28,694 nucleotides of DNA, from NCBI GenBank assembly GCA_964355015.1, contig CAYHCE010000039.1, forward strand, positions 1 through 28,694. The letters run 5' to 3'. Every line of letters starts with the position of its first letter. Within the stretch, counting starts at the first letter, position 1. The DNA is from CAYHCE01 sp964355015. Lineage in GTDB: Bacteria; Cyanobacteriota; Cyanobacteriia; PCC-6307; Cyanobiaceae. This document shows, one piece after another, positions 21,559-28,694 of the stretch. The translations under genes and the position numbers were made by a program. Below the pieces are notes generated by a model that saw only the letters and a program-made list of their open reading frames with translations, was not told the origin of the DNA and made no database searches.

Positions 21559-22128
21559 ATGGATCAACTCGCGCTGCCGATCACGATCGTTGCTGCACCG
21601 GCCAAGCGGTGCTCTCGCTGCCGCCTTCGCGCTGCCTCAGAGCCCCACCAGGGTGATGAGCAGCTCTCCCTCAGCCTCCGGCCCTGCCGCCCGCGGCCCC
21701 GTCGACACCGGCCGAGCAACCCGAACGCTGCTGCCCACGTCCTGGCGCTGGCGCACCTGGATCTGGCGGACAAGATCGCCGGCAACTTCGCCCGCCGCAC
21801 CACCCATTCCTTCGATGATCTACGCCAGCTCGCGGTGATTGGTCTGCTGAAGGCGGCGGCTCGCTTCGATGGCACGGGCGGGCGCTCGTTTCGCCCCTAC
21901 GCCCGCACCTACGCCAACGGCGAGATCACCCACTACCTCCGGGACCACGGCTTTGCGATCAAGGTGCCGCCGTCCTGGCGTGATCTCTATGCCAGTGGAC
22001 AGAAGTTGTTGCGGGAGGGTCTGCCGCCACATGCGTTGCCTGAGCGGCTGGGGATCACGGGCGAGCGTTGGCGGGAGATCCAGGAGGCCTGCTCGATCAC
22101 GGTGATTGCACTACAGCCGGAGAGCTGA
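21559..22128 (+). CDS. Sigma-70-family factor with regions 2 and 3 but no region 4
   Basis: A 189-residue protein starting 3 bases after the TerL stop. Residues 65-133 are a clear sigma region 2: HLDLADKIAGNFARR, then FDDLRQLAVIGLLKAAARFD (core-RNAP contact) and SFRPYARTYANGEITHYLRDHG (-10 recognition). Residues 135-187 resemble region 3 (KVPPSWRDLYASGQKLLR, LPERLGITGERWREIQEA, VIALQPES), as in SigB/SigF-type factors. The protein then stops, with no -35-binding region 4 in this frame or evident downstream. The N-terminus is Arg/Pro-rich with Cys18-x-x-Cys21. Such a factor could redirect RNA polymerase to element or helper late promoters, perhaps with a coactivator as for T4 gp55. Confidence 0.76.
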   Translation: MDQLALPITIVAAPAKRCSRCRLRAASEPHQGDEQLSLSLRPCRPRPRRHRPSNPNAAAHVLALAHLDLADKIAGNFARRTTHSFDDLRQLAVIGLLKAAARFDGTGGRSFRPYARTYANGEITHYLRDHGFAIKVPPSWRDLYASGQKLLREGLPPHALPERLGITGERWREIQEACSITVIALQPES

Positions 22129-22186
22129 GGCCTGGAGACAAGTTATGGCCAATACATGGCTTTTCCTGACGCTGCCCCTGACTGGC

Positions 22187-22310
22187 AGACAAGAAGATCC
22201 TGCTATCAAAGCCGACATGTTGCTGGCCATTCCACTCCAGAGGCTGGTTCAAGGGTATCGCAACCACATAGCAGGCATCTACCAACCTTTCCATAATGAA
22301 AGAACCTACA
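22187..22310. repeat. Long imperfect direct repeat, copy 1
   Basis: About 120 bp are shared with 24591-24719 in the same orientation. A 29-base block starting at 22190 (CAAGAAGATCCTGCTATC...) is identical in both. The remainder shows substitutions and small indels, and both copies end with an ATG-x-x-AGAACC-type sequence. It looks like the same insertion or regulatory unit present twice around the rhodanese and chromate genes. Confidence 0.85.
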
Positions 22311-22457
22311 CCCCCCCCACTGCCGAGCCTGTTCAAGGAGATTGGTGAGATGATCGATCTCAGCAAGGAAGTCTCAAGTCAAAGCTGTATTCTTGATCCC
22401 GAGGCTTTGCTGGTACTCCAGGGTTCGAAAGGTCAGCATGAAGCCATGGTCCAATGA
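22296..22457 (+). CDS. Possible truncated ORF beginning in repeat copy 1
   Basis: A 53-residue frame (MKEPTPPPLPSLFKEIGEM...) starts at the end of the direct repeat. The equivalent ATG in copy 2 (24706) begins MTEPSSPRLP and stays open for 45 codons. The shared M-x-EP-x-x-P-x-LP start suggests remnants of the same gene, perhaps a transposase N-terminus, cut or decayed independently. No family is identified and expression is doubtful. Confidence 0.28.
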   Translation: MKEPTPPPLPSLFKEIGEMIDLSKEVSSQSCILDPEALLVLQGSKGQHEAMVQ

Positions 22458-22585
22458 ACATACACAAAAAACAAGGACAGGGATTCTGCCGTGCATACCG
22501 ACCGAACAAATCCGCGCTACCAATCGGAATCGGCTTACATCAGCCACTTGCCAACTGCATAGCAAGCAACCACTCACGTAATTGA

Positions 22586-22900
22586 CTATTTGGGGACCAC
22601 GCTACCGCCTATGGCTTTCCAGCCTTCTATACCGCCTTCGATATAGCGTGCTCTCACTCCCTTTGCGTGTAGTGCATCAACAACCGAGTTGCTGACAGAA
22701 CCGCCACGCACACAATAAATAATGACCTCTACTCCGTCGCTCAGAGACTGACACCAACTATCAACTTTGCTTGGATCCAGCCAGATAGACCCGTTCAGCT
22801 TTTCCATTGATACATCAAGATCTGCAGGCCTGCGCACGTCAATGATTCGTTGCCCAGGCGTATCTAAGCTAAGTCCATCAGGTGGGATTGTGCGATCCAT
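22586..22900 (-). CDS. Single-domain rhodanese sulfurtransferase
   Basis: A 104-residue protein starting at ATG 22900, with GAGAG just upstream as a ribosome-binding site; ATGs further upstream would add a non-conserved leader. The rhodanese fold is clear: RIIDVRRPADLDVS near residue 18, GSIWLDPSKV, VEVIIYCVRGGSVSN with catalytic Cys63 in the six-residue loop CVRGGS, and YIEGGIEGWKAIGG at the end. It should transfer sulfane sulfur to thiol acceptors. Rhodanese genes accompany chromate transporters in several bacterial chromate-resistance clusters, and this one lies within 460 bases of the divergent chrA-type gene. Codon and base use here are more AT-rich than in the element. Confidence 0.85.
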   Translation of the reverse strand: MDRTIPPDGLSLDTPGQRIIDVRRPADLDVSMEKLNGSIWLDPSKVDSWCQSLSDGVEVIIYCVRGGSVSNSVVDALHAKGVRARYIEGGIEGWKAIGGSVVPK

Positions 22901-22978
22901 GCTCTCTCGTTCGTTTGCTTGCATGTGGGGCTGGTGGGAACTGAACGAGACCTCCTCATTAAGTGGGAGGTGTTTCAT

Positions 22979-23356
22979 GCAACAGTGTAGCCAACAAAAT
23001 CATCTTTGCATCAGATGAAGGAATTTCAAGCAGAGGGCAAACAATCCTCCAGTTTCAAAGCCCTAACGCCTTTGATCAGTGGAGAGCAGATTGATGCAGC
23101 AATGACAACTTGCCTGCGACAGCCCGACCACCAGTACGCGCGTGGATCAACGACATGGTTTAAGCGCGGCTGGCTTCTTGCCCCACTCAAATAATCGGCT
23201 AGCTCTCGTAGAGTTGACAAGGGTGAATGCAGGACCACAGCTAGCAGCAATGCTGATGAACTGGTAGCATCTAGCTTCGTTTCTACCAGCATCAGACGAT
23301 CAACCAAATTCGCCATGCAGTCGTCTAAACTCAGCGCAATTTTCCTGGTAACTTCA
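22979..23356. other. 378-base gap between rhodanese and chromate transporter genes
   Basis: No confident gene. A minus-strand frame (23026-23316, MANLVDRLMLVETKLDATSS...) and a plus-strand frame (23006-23194) are open but match nothing recognised; they could be remnants of a chromate-operon gene. The divergent promoters of the two flanking genes must lie here. ATG 23315 in frame with the transporter adds 14 residues and is a less likely start. Confidence 0.4.
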
Positions 23357-24556
23357 ATGGCGCAGCCAGCGACCTCTGCAAGCTACACTCTTTCAGATTT
23401 AACCCTTTATTTCTTGAGGCTTGGCGCTGCTGGCTTTGGTGGGCCAATTGCTCTTGTGGGTTACATGCATCGCGATCTAGTTGAGGAGCGTCACTGGATC
23501 AGCGAGGCTGAGTATCAGGAAGGGCTCACGCTCGCACAGGTTGCACCTGGCCCCCTTGCAGCCCAACTTGGCTTCTATATGGGCTACGTCCACCACGGAT
23601 GGCTCGGCTCAGCCTTGGTAGGCCTGGCGTTCGTGCTTCCGTCGTTTCTGATCGTGGTGGCTCTGGGATGGGCCTATTCCCTCTACGGCGGACTGAGCTG
23701 GATGCAGTCTGTGTTCTACGGGGTTGGCGCCGCAGTAATTGGCATTATCGCGATTAGCGCCTACAAGCTCACAATCAAAACGATTAGCAATAATCGAGTT
23801 CTTTGGGCTATTTATTTGGTGAATGCAATTGCTACAGTTGCAACCCAGAGTGAGTTGGTTCCACTCATCCTAGGCGGTGGTGTGATCACCTGGTTAATCG
23901 CCAGACCGCCTAAGTTTGCCCAAGGCCGGTCGAAGCTACACAGCATCGCCATATGGCCGTTGCTTCCTGTCCTGGCTGCCGTTCCTGCCAGCACTACATC
24001 CGTAGCGTTGGCTTCTGGCCCTGCACTGTTGATGCAGATCGCCTGGTTTTTCGCATTTGCCGGCTCTTTTGTGTTTGGGAGTGGGCTTGCAATCATCCCA
24101 TTTCTGTATGGCGGGGTAGTGAAGCAGTTTGCATGGCTCACGCCAGCCCAGTTTGTTGATGCCGTGGCGGTAGCGATGATCACGCCTGGACCGGTGGTGA
24201 TAACCGCGGGATTCATCGGTTATCTCGTAGCGGACTTTCCGGGAGCATGTGTGGCGGCAGCAGCAATGTTTTTGCCATGCTATTTGCTGACCGTTCTTCC
24301 TGCTCCGTACTTTAAAAAGCATGGCAAGACCCCCGCCATTGCGGCATTTGTGAAGGGCGTTACGGCAGCAGCTACTGGTGCTATTGCTGGGGCGGTGGTA
24401 GTCCTTGGCCGCCAATCACTCACAGATATCCCCACGCTTGCCATTGCAGTCGTGACATTGGCAAGTCTATGGATCTTAGGCAAAAAGCTTCCAGAGCCAC
24501 TCGTTGTGCTAATTGCAGCTGGCATGGGCCTATTGCTTTATCCACTCACACATTGA
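23357..24556 (+). CDS. chrA: ChrA-family (long-chain CHR) chromate transporter
   Basis: A 399-residue inner-membrane protein starting at ATG 23357. Two homologous halves are visible, as in bidomain CHR proteins. The N-half has FLRLGAAGFGGPIALVGYMHRDLVEERHWIS and TLAQVAPGPLAAQLGFYMGY. The C-half has FFAFAGSFVFGSGLAIIPFLYGGVV and AVAVAMITPGPVVITAGFIGYLV. The GFGGP and APGPL/TPGPV motifs are the family's signature. Around ten hydrophobic spans are present. CHR proteins expel chromate, usually driven by the membrane potential. The gene is divergent from the rhodanese gene, and both lie between the two copies of the 120-bp repeat, suggesting one acquired resistance segment. Substrate specificity is inferred from the family. 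Confidence 0.9.
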   Translation: MAQPATSASYTLSDLTLYFLRLGAAGFGGPIALVGYMHRDLVEERHWISEAEYQEGLTLAQVAPGPLAAQLGFYMGYVHHGWLGSALVGLAFVLPSFLIVVALGWAYSLYGGLSWMQSVFYGVGAAVIGIIAISAYKLTIKTISNNRVLWAIYLVNAIATVATQSELVPLILGGGVITWLIARPPKFAQGRSKLHSIAIWPLLPVLAAVPASTTSVALASGPALLMQIAWFFAFAGSFVFGSGLAIIPFLYGGVVKQFAWLTPAQFVDAVAVAMITPGPVVITAGFIGYLVADFPGACVAAAAMFLPCYLLTVLPAPYFKKHGKTPAIAAFVKGVTAAATGAIAGAVVVLGRQSLTDIPTLAIAVVTLASLWILGKKLPEPLVVLIAAGMGLLLYPLTH

Positions 24557-24890
24557 TGACCTATGACTGGCCAATGCTGGCCCAGAGGGGCAGGCAAGAA
24601 GATCCTGCTATCAAAGCCGACATATTGGCGGCCTGTCCACCGCACTCCAGGGGCTTGTTCGAAGGTGTCGCAACCACTTAGGAGGCATATACCAACCTTT
24701 CCCTTATGACAGAACCCTCAAGCCCTCGACTTCCTCTCAGCGCTTGTTCGGTATTCCTCGCCAAAGGCACTGCCCACGCACAGGCCCGAGACAACCCTGC
24801 TTTGGGGCATTCCTGCCCATTCTGTTCAATGACGCTCTCTTGAAGTGATTGAATTCTTATCTCTGTCATTGACAGCTATAACGGCGATCA
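24557..24890. other. 334-base gap after chrA
   Basis: It contains the second direct-repeat copy and a weak 45-codon frame (24706-24843) that begins like the one in copy 1. Nothing else is recognised. GC content rises again past about 24890. Confidence 0.45.
24591..24719. repeat. Long imperfect direct repeat, copy 2
   Basis: This is the partner of 22187-22310, with the 29-base identical block starting at 24595. Same orientation, about 2.4 kb apart, bracketing the rhodanese and chrA genes. Confidence 0.85.
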
Positions 24891-26009
24891 TCACCCTCCT
24901 TGGCTGTGATCATGACGGTGATGCGCGTCACTGACGTGGGCATGCTCGTGCTCAAACGGGGCATGCTGATGCTCATGGGCATGCCAGTAAGCCGTTTGCG
25001 GGTTGGCTGGGCTCTTGTCATCCCCAGGATGGTTGTGGCTGTGATGGGGGTCGCCACCGGCGGGGTCGTGGCGGTGACGGTGGGCATGGTGGAGCGCCTG
25101 GTGCCGATGCCAGTGGGAATGGTCTTCCTTGAGCAGCAGGCCGACGCCGAGCAGCATGGCGGCTGACGCCATCGCCATGCCGCTGGTGAAGGCCTCACGC
25201 AGCACCAGCAGGGAGAACAGCAGGCCCACGAAGGGAGCTGTGGAAAACACGAGTGCTTCACGGGCCGCACCCAGGTGACGAAGCGCCAGCAGATCCAGCC
25301 AGATCGAGAGCCCATAGCCGACACTGCCGATGGCCAGCACCACCAAAAGAGCCGGCCAGGCCGGCAGCGTCTGGCCGGCCGCGAGGGCCAGCAGGAGCAT
25401 GGGGCCTGAGGCCCCAATCGCCTTGAGCAGGGCGATCTGCAGGGGGTCGCGCAGGCTCAGGCGCTGGCTCAGGTTGTTGTCGATCCCCCAGGCCAAGCAG
25501 GCACCGGCGATCAGCAGGGTGCCCTGCAGGGTTGCTCCGTGCAGAGAGCCCTCCGTGAGCAGCACGGCACCGGAGAGGATCAACACGGCCGCGATCAGCC
25601 CCCTGCGGCTGAGGTGCTCACGGCCGATCAGCACGGCGATCAGCAGCGTGAACACCGCTTCCAGATTCAGCAGCAGCGAGGCTGAGCCCGCCGAAAGCAG
25701 GGTGAGACCCTGGACCAGGCAGATCGGACCAACCATCCCCCCCAGAACGGTGAGCCCCAGCAGCGGTGGCAGATCGCGCCGCTGAACCGGTGACTCCTGC
25801 TGCTGATGACCACGGAACCCCCGCACCACCAGCAGTGCGAAGGCGGCCCCGCTGTAGAGCAGAGCGGCGATCATCAGCGGCGAGCCTGCACCGCTGACCA
25901 CGCTGATCAACGGAGCGCTGAGGCCGAAGAACACGGCGGCCAGCAGGCCGGCGATCAGCCCCTGCCGCTGTGGGTTTGCTTTGGTCCCCGAGGAAGGTTC
26001 ACGGCCCAT
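24891..26009 (-). CDS. EamA-type (DMT) transporter with a histidine-rich C-terminal tail
   Basis: A 372-residue protein starting at ATG 26009. Residues 15-295 contain about ten hydrophobic spans in two EamA repeats, for example LIAGLLAAVFFGLSAPLI, and later LGAAREALVFSTAPFVGLLFSLLVLREAF, the typical ending of the second repeat. From residue about 297 the chain becomes a soluble tail of some 75 residues with 24 histidines (HSHWHRH, HHAHRHRHD, HAHEHQHAPFEHEHAH). EamA proteins export metabolites; the His-rich tail is more usual in Zn/Ni/Co/Cu transport and points to metal sensing or delivery. The start lies 4 bases after the stop of the RND pump gene, so the two form one operon. Its substrate is not determined by sequence alone. 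Confidence 0.85.
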   Translation of the reverse strand: MGREPSSGTKANPQRQGLIAGLLAAVFFGLSAPLISVVSGAGSPLMIAALLYSGAAFALLVVRGFRGHQQQESPVQRRDLPPLLGLTVLGGMVGPICLVQGLTLLSAGSASLLLNLEAVFTLLIAVLIGREHLSRRGLIAAVLILSGAVLLTEGSLHGATLQGTLLIAGACLAWGIDNNLSQRLSLRDPLQIALLKAIGASGPMLLLALAAGQTLPAWPALLVVLAIGSVGYGLSIWLDLLALRHLGAAREALVFSTAPFVGLLFSLLVLREAFTSGMAMASAAMLLGVGLLLKEDHSHWHRHQALHHAHRHRHDPAGGDPHHSHNHPGDDKSPANPQTAYWHAHEHQHAPFEHEHAHVSDAHHRHDHSQGG

Positions 26010-26013
26010 GCCA

Positions 26014-28694
26014 TCAAGCCTCGCGCAGGGCGGGCTTGGTGCGAGGCAGCAACCAGCCGCCGAAACGGGCGTAAAGGGCCGGCAGCACCAGCAGGGTGAG
26101 GATGGTGGAGGTGATCAAGCCACCGAGCACCACAATCGCCAGCGGTTGCAGGATCTCGTTGCCTGCCCCGAAGGCCAGGGCCAGCGGCAGCGTTCCCAGG
26201 GCGGAAGTCAAGGCGGTCATCAGGATCGCGTTGAGGCGCTGAAGGCTGCCGGCGCGGATCACCTCCTTGAGCTCCATTCCTTCCGCGTGGCGGCGGTTGT
26301 AGTTGTCCACCAGCAGCAGGCCATTGCGGACCGCCACCCCGAACAGGGTGATGAACCCAATCAGGGAGGCCACCGAGAGCACACCGCCGGTGAGCAGGAT
26401 GGCCACCAGGCCACCGACCAGGGCCAGGGGCAGGTTGAGGAGGATGGCGATCGTGGCCGGTAGTGATTTCACAGACACGAACATCAATACGGCGATCACC
26501 ACCATGGCCAACAGGCTGTAGATCACCAGATTGGCGGTGGCTCGCTCCTCCGATTCGAACTGACCGCCGTAGCGGATCAGATAGCCGCTGGGCAATTTGA
26601 TCTTGCTGTCGATGGTCTTCTGGATGTCGCCGACGACCGTTCCCAGCGCCCGGCCGCTGACGTTGGTGGACACGACGATCAAGCGGGAAACATCCTCCCG
26701 ATTCACCACATTGGCGCCCAGGCCGTAGTCGATGCTGGCAAGGCTTCCCAGCGGCAGCAAGGTGCCGGCGGGGGTGGCGATCGGTATGGCCCGTAGGGCA
26801 TCGAGGCTGTTACGGGAGTCCTCGGGCAGCATCACCACCACATCGGTGCGATCGGTGCCGTTGCTCACCACCTGTCCCACCGTCTTGCCGTTCAGGGCGA
26901 TCTCCACCGCATCGGCGAGTTGCTGCATCGTGAGCCCATTGGCCGTGGCGGCCTGGCGATCAAACTCGATCTGAACCTGCTGGATCGGCAACTGGGGTTC
27001 GAGCTGCAGATCCACCACCCCCTGGATCGGCTCGATCGCATCACGCACCTGCTCGCCGATCCTGCGCAGCTCCGCCAGATCAGGACCGTAGATCTTGATG
27101 GCGATGGCGCTGCGAACCCCCGATAGCACCTCATCCATGCGGTGGGAGATGAAGCCGCCAATGTTCGGGGCCACCCCGGGCAGCTTCAGGAAGGCTTCTC
27201 GTAACTGGGCAATAGCGGCAGGCCGATCCTTCATCGCCTGATCACTCAACTCCACATCCACATGGGCCAGGTTGACGCCTGCTCCATCGGCATCACCCGG
27301 GGCCCGCCCGGTACGTACCTGCACCCACTCGAACAGGGGGCTGGCCATCAGGGTCCTGGAGAGGGCCAAGCCGGCGCGGTTGGTCATCTCCAGCGACACA
27401 CCGGGGTAGAGCACCATCGAGTTCACCAGGGATTTCTCGCGGAACTCCGGCAGAAACACCCGCCCGAGGCTGGGCAGGATGGCGCAGGCCACCACCACGA
27501 GCGCCAACGCTGCGGCCAGCACCCGTTTGGGGGAGATCAGCGCCATCTCCAGCAGGGGCCGGTAGCTCCGCTCCGCCCAGGTGGCGATCCAGGTGTTCTC
27601 GGCGGGGAGCCGCGTGTTGGCCAGCAGGATCGCGCAGAGCGCTGGCGTGAGCGTGAGCGCCACCAGGCTGGAGGCCGCGATCGAGAACAGGTAGGCAAGG
27701 CCCATCGGCGCGAAGATCCGCCCTTCCACTCCCGTGAGGCTGAAGATCGGAGCGAAGACCACCACGATGATCACCGAGGAAAGGATCACCGGCTGGCGCA
27801 CCTCCACCGACGCCTCGAACACCACCTGCAGGGGATTCCTGGAATTGGCGGCGGCCTGGTTGCGACGCAGCCCCGTGTAGACGTTCTCCATGTCGACGAT
27901 GGCGTCGTCGACCACCGAGCCGATGGCGACCACCAAGCCACCGAGGGTCATGGTGTTGATCTCCAGCCCAAAGGCGCGCATCAGCATCAGGCCGATCACC
28001 AGCGACAGCGGGATGGCACTGAGGGTGATCACGGCGGTGCGCCAGTTCATCAGGAACAGCACCATCACCACCGAGACGATCACGATCCCTTCGATCAAGG
28101 AAGCGCTGACGTTCTTGATCGCTGTGTCAATGAAATTGGCCTGCCGGAAGGTGCGCTTCACCTGAATATCACCCGGCAGGGTTTTGCTGAGGGCGGCGAT
28201 CCGCTCCTCCACCTCACGGGTGACTCTGGGGGTGTCGATGTCGGGCTGTTTGTTGATCATCAGCACGACCGCCGGCTTGCCGTTGAGGCTGCCATCGCCG
28301 CGCTTGAGGGCACTGGCCAGCCGCACCTCGGCGACATCACCGAGCTGGAGCGTTTGCCCCTTGTTGTCTGTGACCACCGAATCGGCAAGATCCTCGCTGC
28401 TGCTCGCCTGGCCGCTGGCGCGGATCAGCTTCTCCTGCCCGCCCGCGATCAGAAAGCCGCCCGGCGCGTTGGCGCTGGCGGCAGCCGCCGCCTCGGCCAC
28501 GGCCTGCAACGACACCTTGCGGGCCAGAAGCTGTTGGGGATTGATCAGGATCTGCTGCTGGCCCTCCTCACCGCCGTAGAGGGTCACCTGGGAGACACCG
28601 GGCACCGCCAGGATCTGGTTGTTGAAGGTGGTGGCGACGATCTGGCGCAGCTCCATCGGCGTGGTCGGGCCGCCGCCCTTCAAGGTGAAGGCGT
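26014..28694 (-). CDS. Heavy-metal RND efflux pump, CusA/CzcA type (5' end cut by window edge)
   Basis: About 893 residues of a roughly 1040-residue protein; the frame runs open through the right edge, so the start and first transmembrane helix are missing. Visible parts are the porter domain (PGVSQVTLYGGEEGQQQILINPQQL), the central helices with a GSVVDDAIVDMENVYTGLRRN segment, the second periplasmic loop, and the C-terminal helices (GVAVRNGLLLVDNYNRRHAEGMEL and GALGTLPLALAFGAGNEILQPLA-like segments). The DDAIVDMEN proton-relay region is nearer to CusA/CzcA than to multidrug pumps. RND pumps form a trimer spanning to the outer membrane with adaptor and channel partners, which should lie to the right. 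Co-transcription with the His-rich EamA transporter supports metal efflux; the metal is not decided. Confidence 0.9.
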   Translation of the reverse strand, partial: AFTLKGGGPTTPMELRQIVATTFNNQILAVPGVSQVTLYGGEEGQQQILINPQQLLARKVSLQAVAEAAAAASANAPGGFLIAGGQEKLIRASGQASSSEDLADSVVTDNKGQTLQLGDVAEVRLASALKRGDGSLNGKPAVVLMINKQPDIDTPRVTREVEERIAALSKTLPGDIQVKRTFRQANFIDTAIKNVSASLIEGIVIVSVVMVLFLMNWRTAVITLSAIPLSLVIGLMLMRAFGLEINTMTLGGLVVAIGSVVDDAIVDMENVYTGLRRNQAAANSRNPLQVVFEASVEVRQPVILSSVIIVVVFAPIFSLTGVEGRIFAPMGLAYLFSIAASSLVALTLTPALCAILLANTRLPAENTWIATWAERSYRPLLEMALISPKRVLAAALALVVVACAILPSLGRVFLPEFREKSLVNSMVLYPGVSLEMTNRAGLALSRTLMASPLFEWVQVRTGRAPGDADGAGVNLAHVDVELSDQAMKDRPAAIAQLREAFLKLPGVAPNIGGFISHRMDEVLSGVRSAIAIKIYGPDLAELRRIGEQVRDAIEPIQGVVDLQLEPQLPIQQVQIEFDRQAATANGLTMQQLADAVEIALNGKTVGQVVSNGTDRTDVVVMLPEDSRNSLDALRAIPIATPAGTLLPLGSLASIDYGLGANVVNREDVSRLIVVSTNVSGRALGTVVGDIQKTIDSKIKLPSGYLIRYGGQFESEERATANLVIYSLLAMVVIAVLMFVSVKSLPATIAILLNLPLALVGGLVAILLTGGVLSVASLIGFITLFGVAVRNGLLLVDNYNRRHAEGMELKEVIRAGSLQRLNAILMTALTSALGTLPLALAFGAGNEILQPLAIVVLGGLITSTILTLLVLPALYARFGGWLLPRTKPALREA

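Larger units (their letters stand above)
22129..22585. other. AT-richer gap after the sigma gene
   Basis: Base composition drops sharply here. The gap holds the first copy of the long direct repeat (22187-22310) and a weak 53-codon frame. No attachment-site copy matching the tRNA-Pro fragment was found, so the right end of the element is not defined. Confidence 0.5.

Noticed and set aside
22586..22978. Longer rhodanese start at 22978
   Set aside because: The extra 26 residues are not part of the fold, and ATG 22900 has a good GAGAG ribosome-binding site.
23026..23316. Minus-strand gene between rhodanese and chrA
   Set aside because: No recognisable domain. It could be a decayed gene, so it is only mentioned in the gap description.
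22129..24900. Second copy of the tRNA-Pro core marking the right element's end
   Set aside because: I looked for the T-arm and acceptor sequence and found no convincing match; the right boundary is left undefined.
25330..26463. Plus-strand frames over the EamA and RND genes
   Set aside because: Antisense shadows of two well-recognised membrane-protein genes.

Overview
The window is GC-rich DNA, probably from a picocyanobacterium of the Synechococcus/Cyanobium type. I infer this from the base composition, a few GCGATCGC (HIP1-like) octamers, the tRNA-Pro(UGG) sequence at the attachment site, and the style of the element genes. It is not proven from the window alone. About 22 kb is mobile-element DNA. 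The last 6.5 kb carries rhodanese, chromate-transport and metal-efflux genes.

Left element (1-7903). Leftward genes encode an ERF-family annealing protein (cut by the window edge), a diverged XRE-like repressor, a Holliday-junction-resolvase-like protein, a cysteine-cluster protein, a lambda-O-like initiator and a ribbon-helix-helix (RHH) regulator. Rightward genes encode a Cas4/RecB-type nuclease, a coiled-coil partner, a 60-residue protein and an excisionase-like HTH protein. A convergent tyrosine integrase follows. The element ends at the 3' half of a tRNA-Pro(UGG) gene (7861-7903), which is the expected form of an attachment-site end. The initiator gene carries tandem DNA repeats next to a purine-rich stretch, much like a lambda-type origin.

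Right element (about 7904-22128). This second module is paralogous to the first. It carries a second excisionase-like protein, repressor, ERF-like protein, nuclease and coiled-coil partner. It adds a KilA-N protein, a membrane peptide, an SSB, RHH proteins, a VRR-NUC nuclease, a Phd/PIN toxin-antitoxin pair, an SF2 helicase and a primase-helicase. It ends with small and large terminase subunits and a sigma factor that lacks region 4. No capsid, portal or tail gene is visible, and no integrase of its own. This fits a packaging-competent satellite or a prophage that has lost its structural genes. Two homologous promoter-operators (11378-11428 and 18953-19004) control its leftward recombination genes and its rightward packaging operon.

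Accessory region (22129-28694). The 22.1-24.7 kb stretch is more AT-rich. A rhodanese gene and a chromate transporter lie between two imperfect direct repeats of about 120 bp. A leftward operon follows, encoding a heavy-metal RND pump (cut by the right edge) and an EamA-type transporter with a histidine-rich tail.

Working model: two related tRNA-Pro-associated elements sit in tandem. They share a regulatory logic of XRE-like repressor, paired operators and a nuclease plus coiled-coil module, but they replicate differently: an O-like initiator with an internal origin on the left, a primase-helicase on the right.
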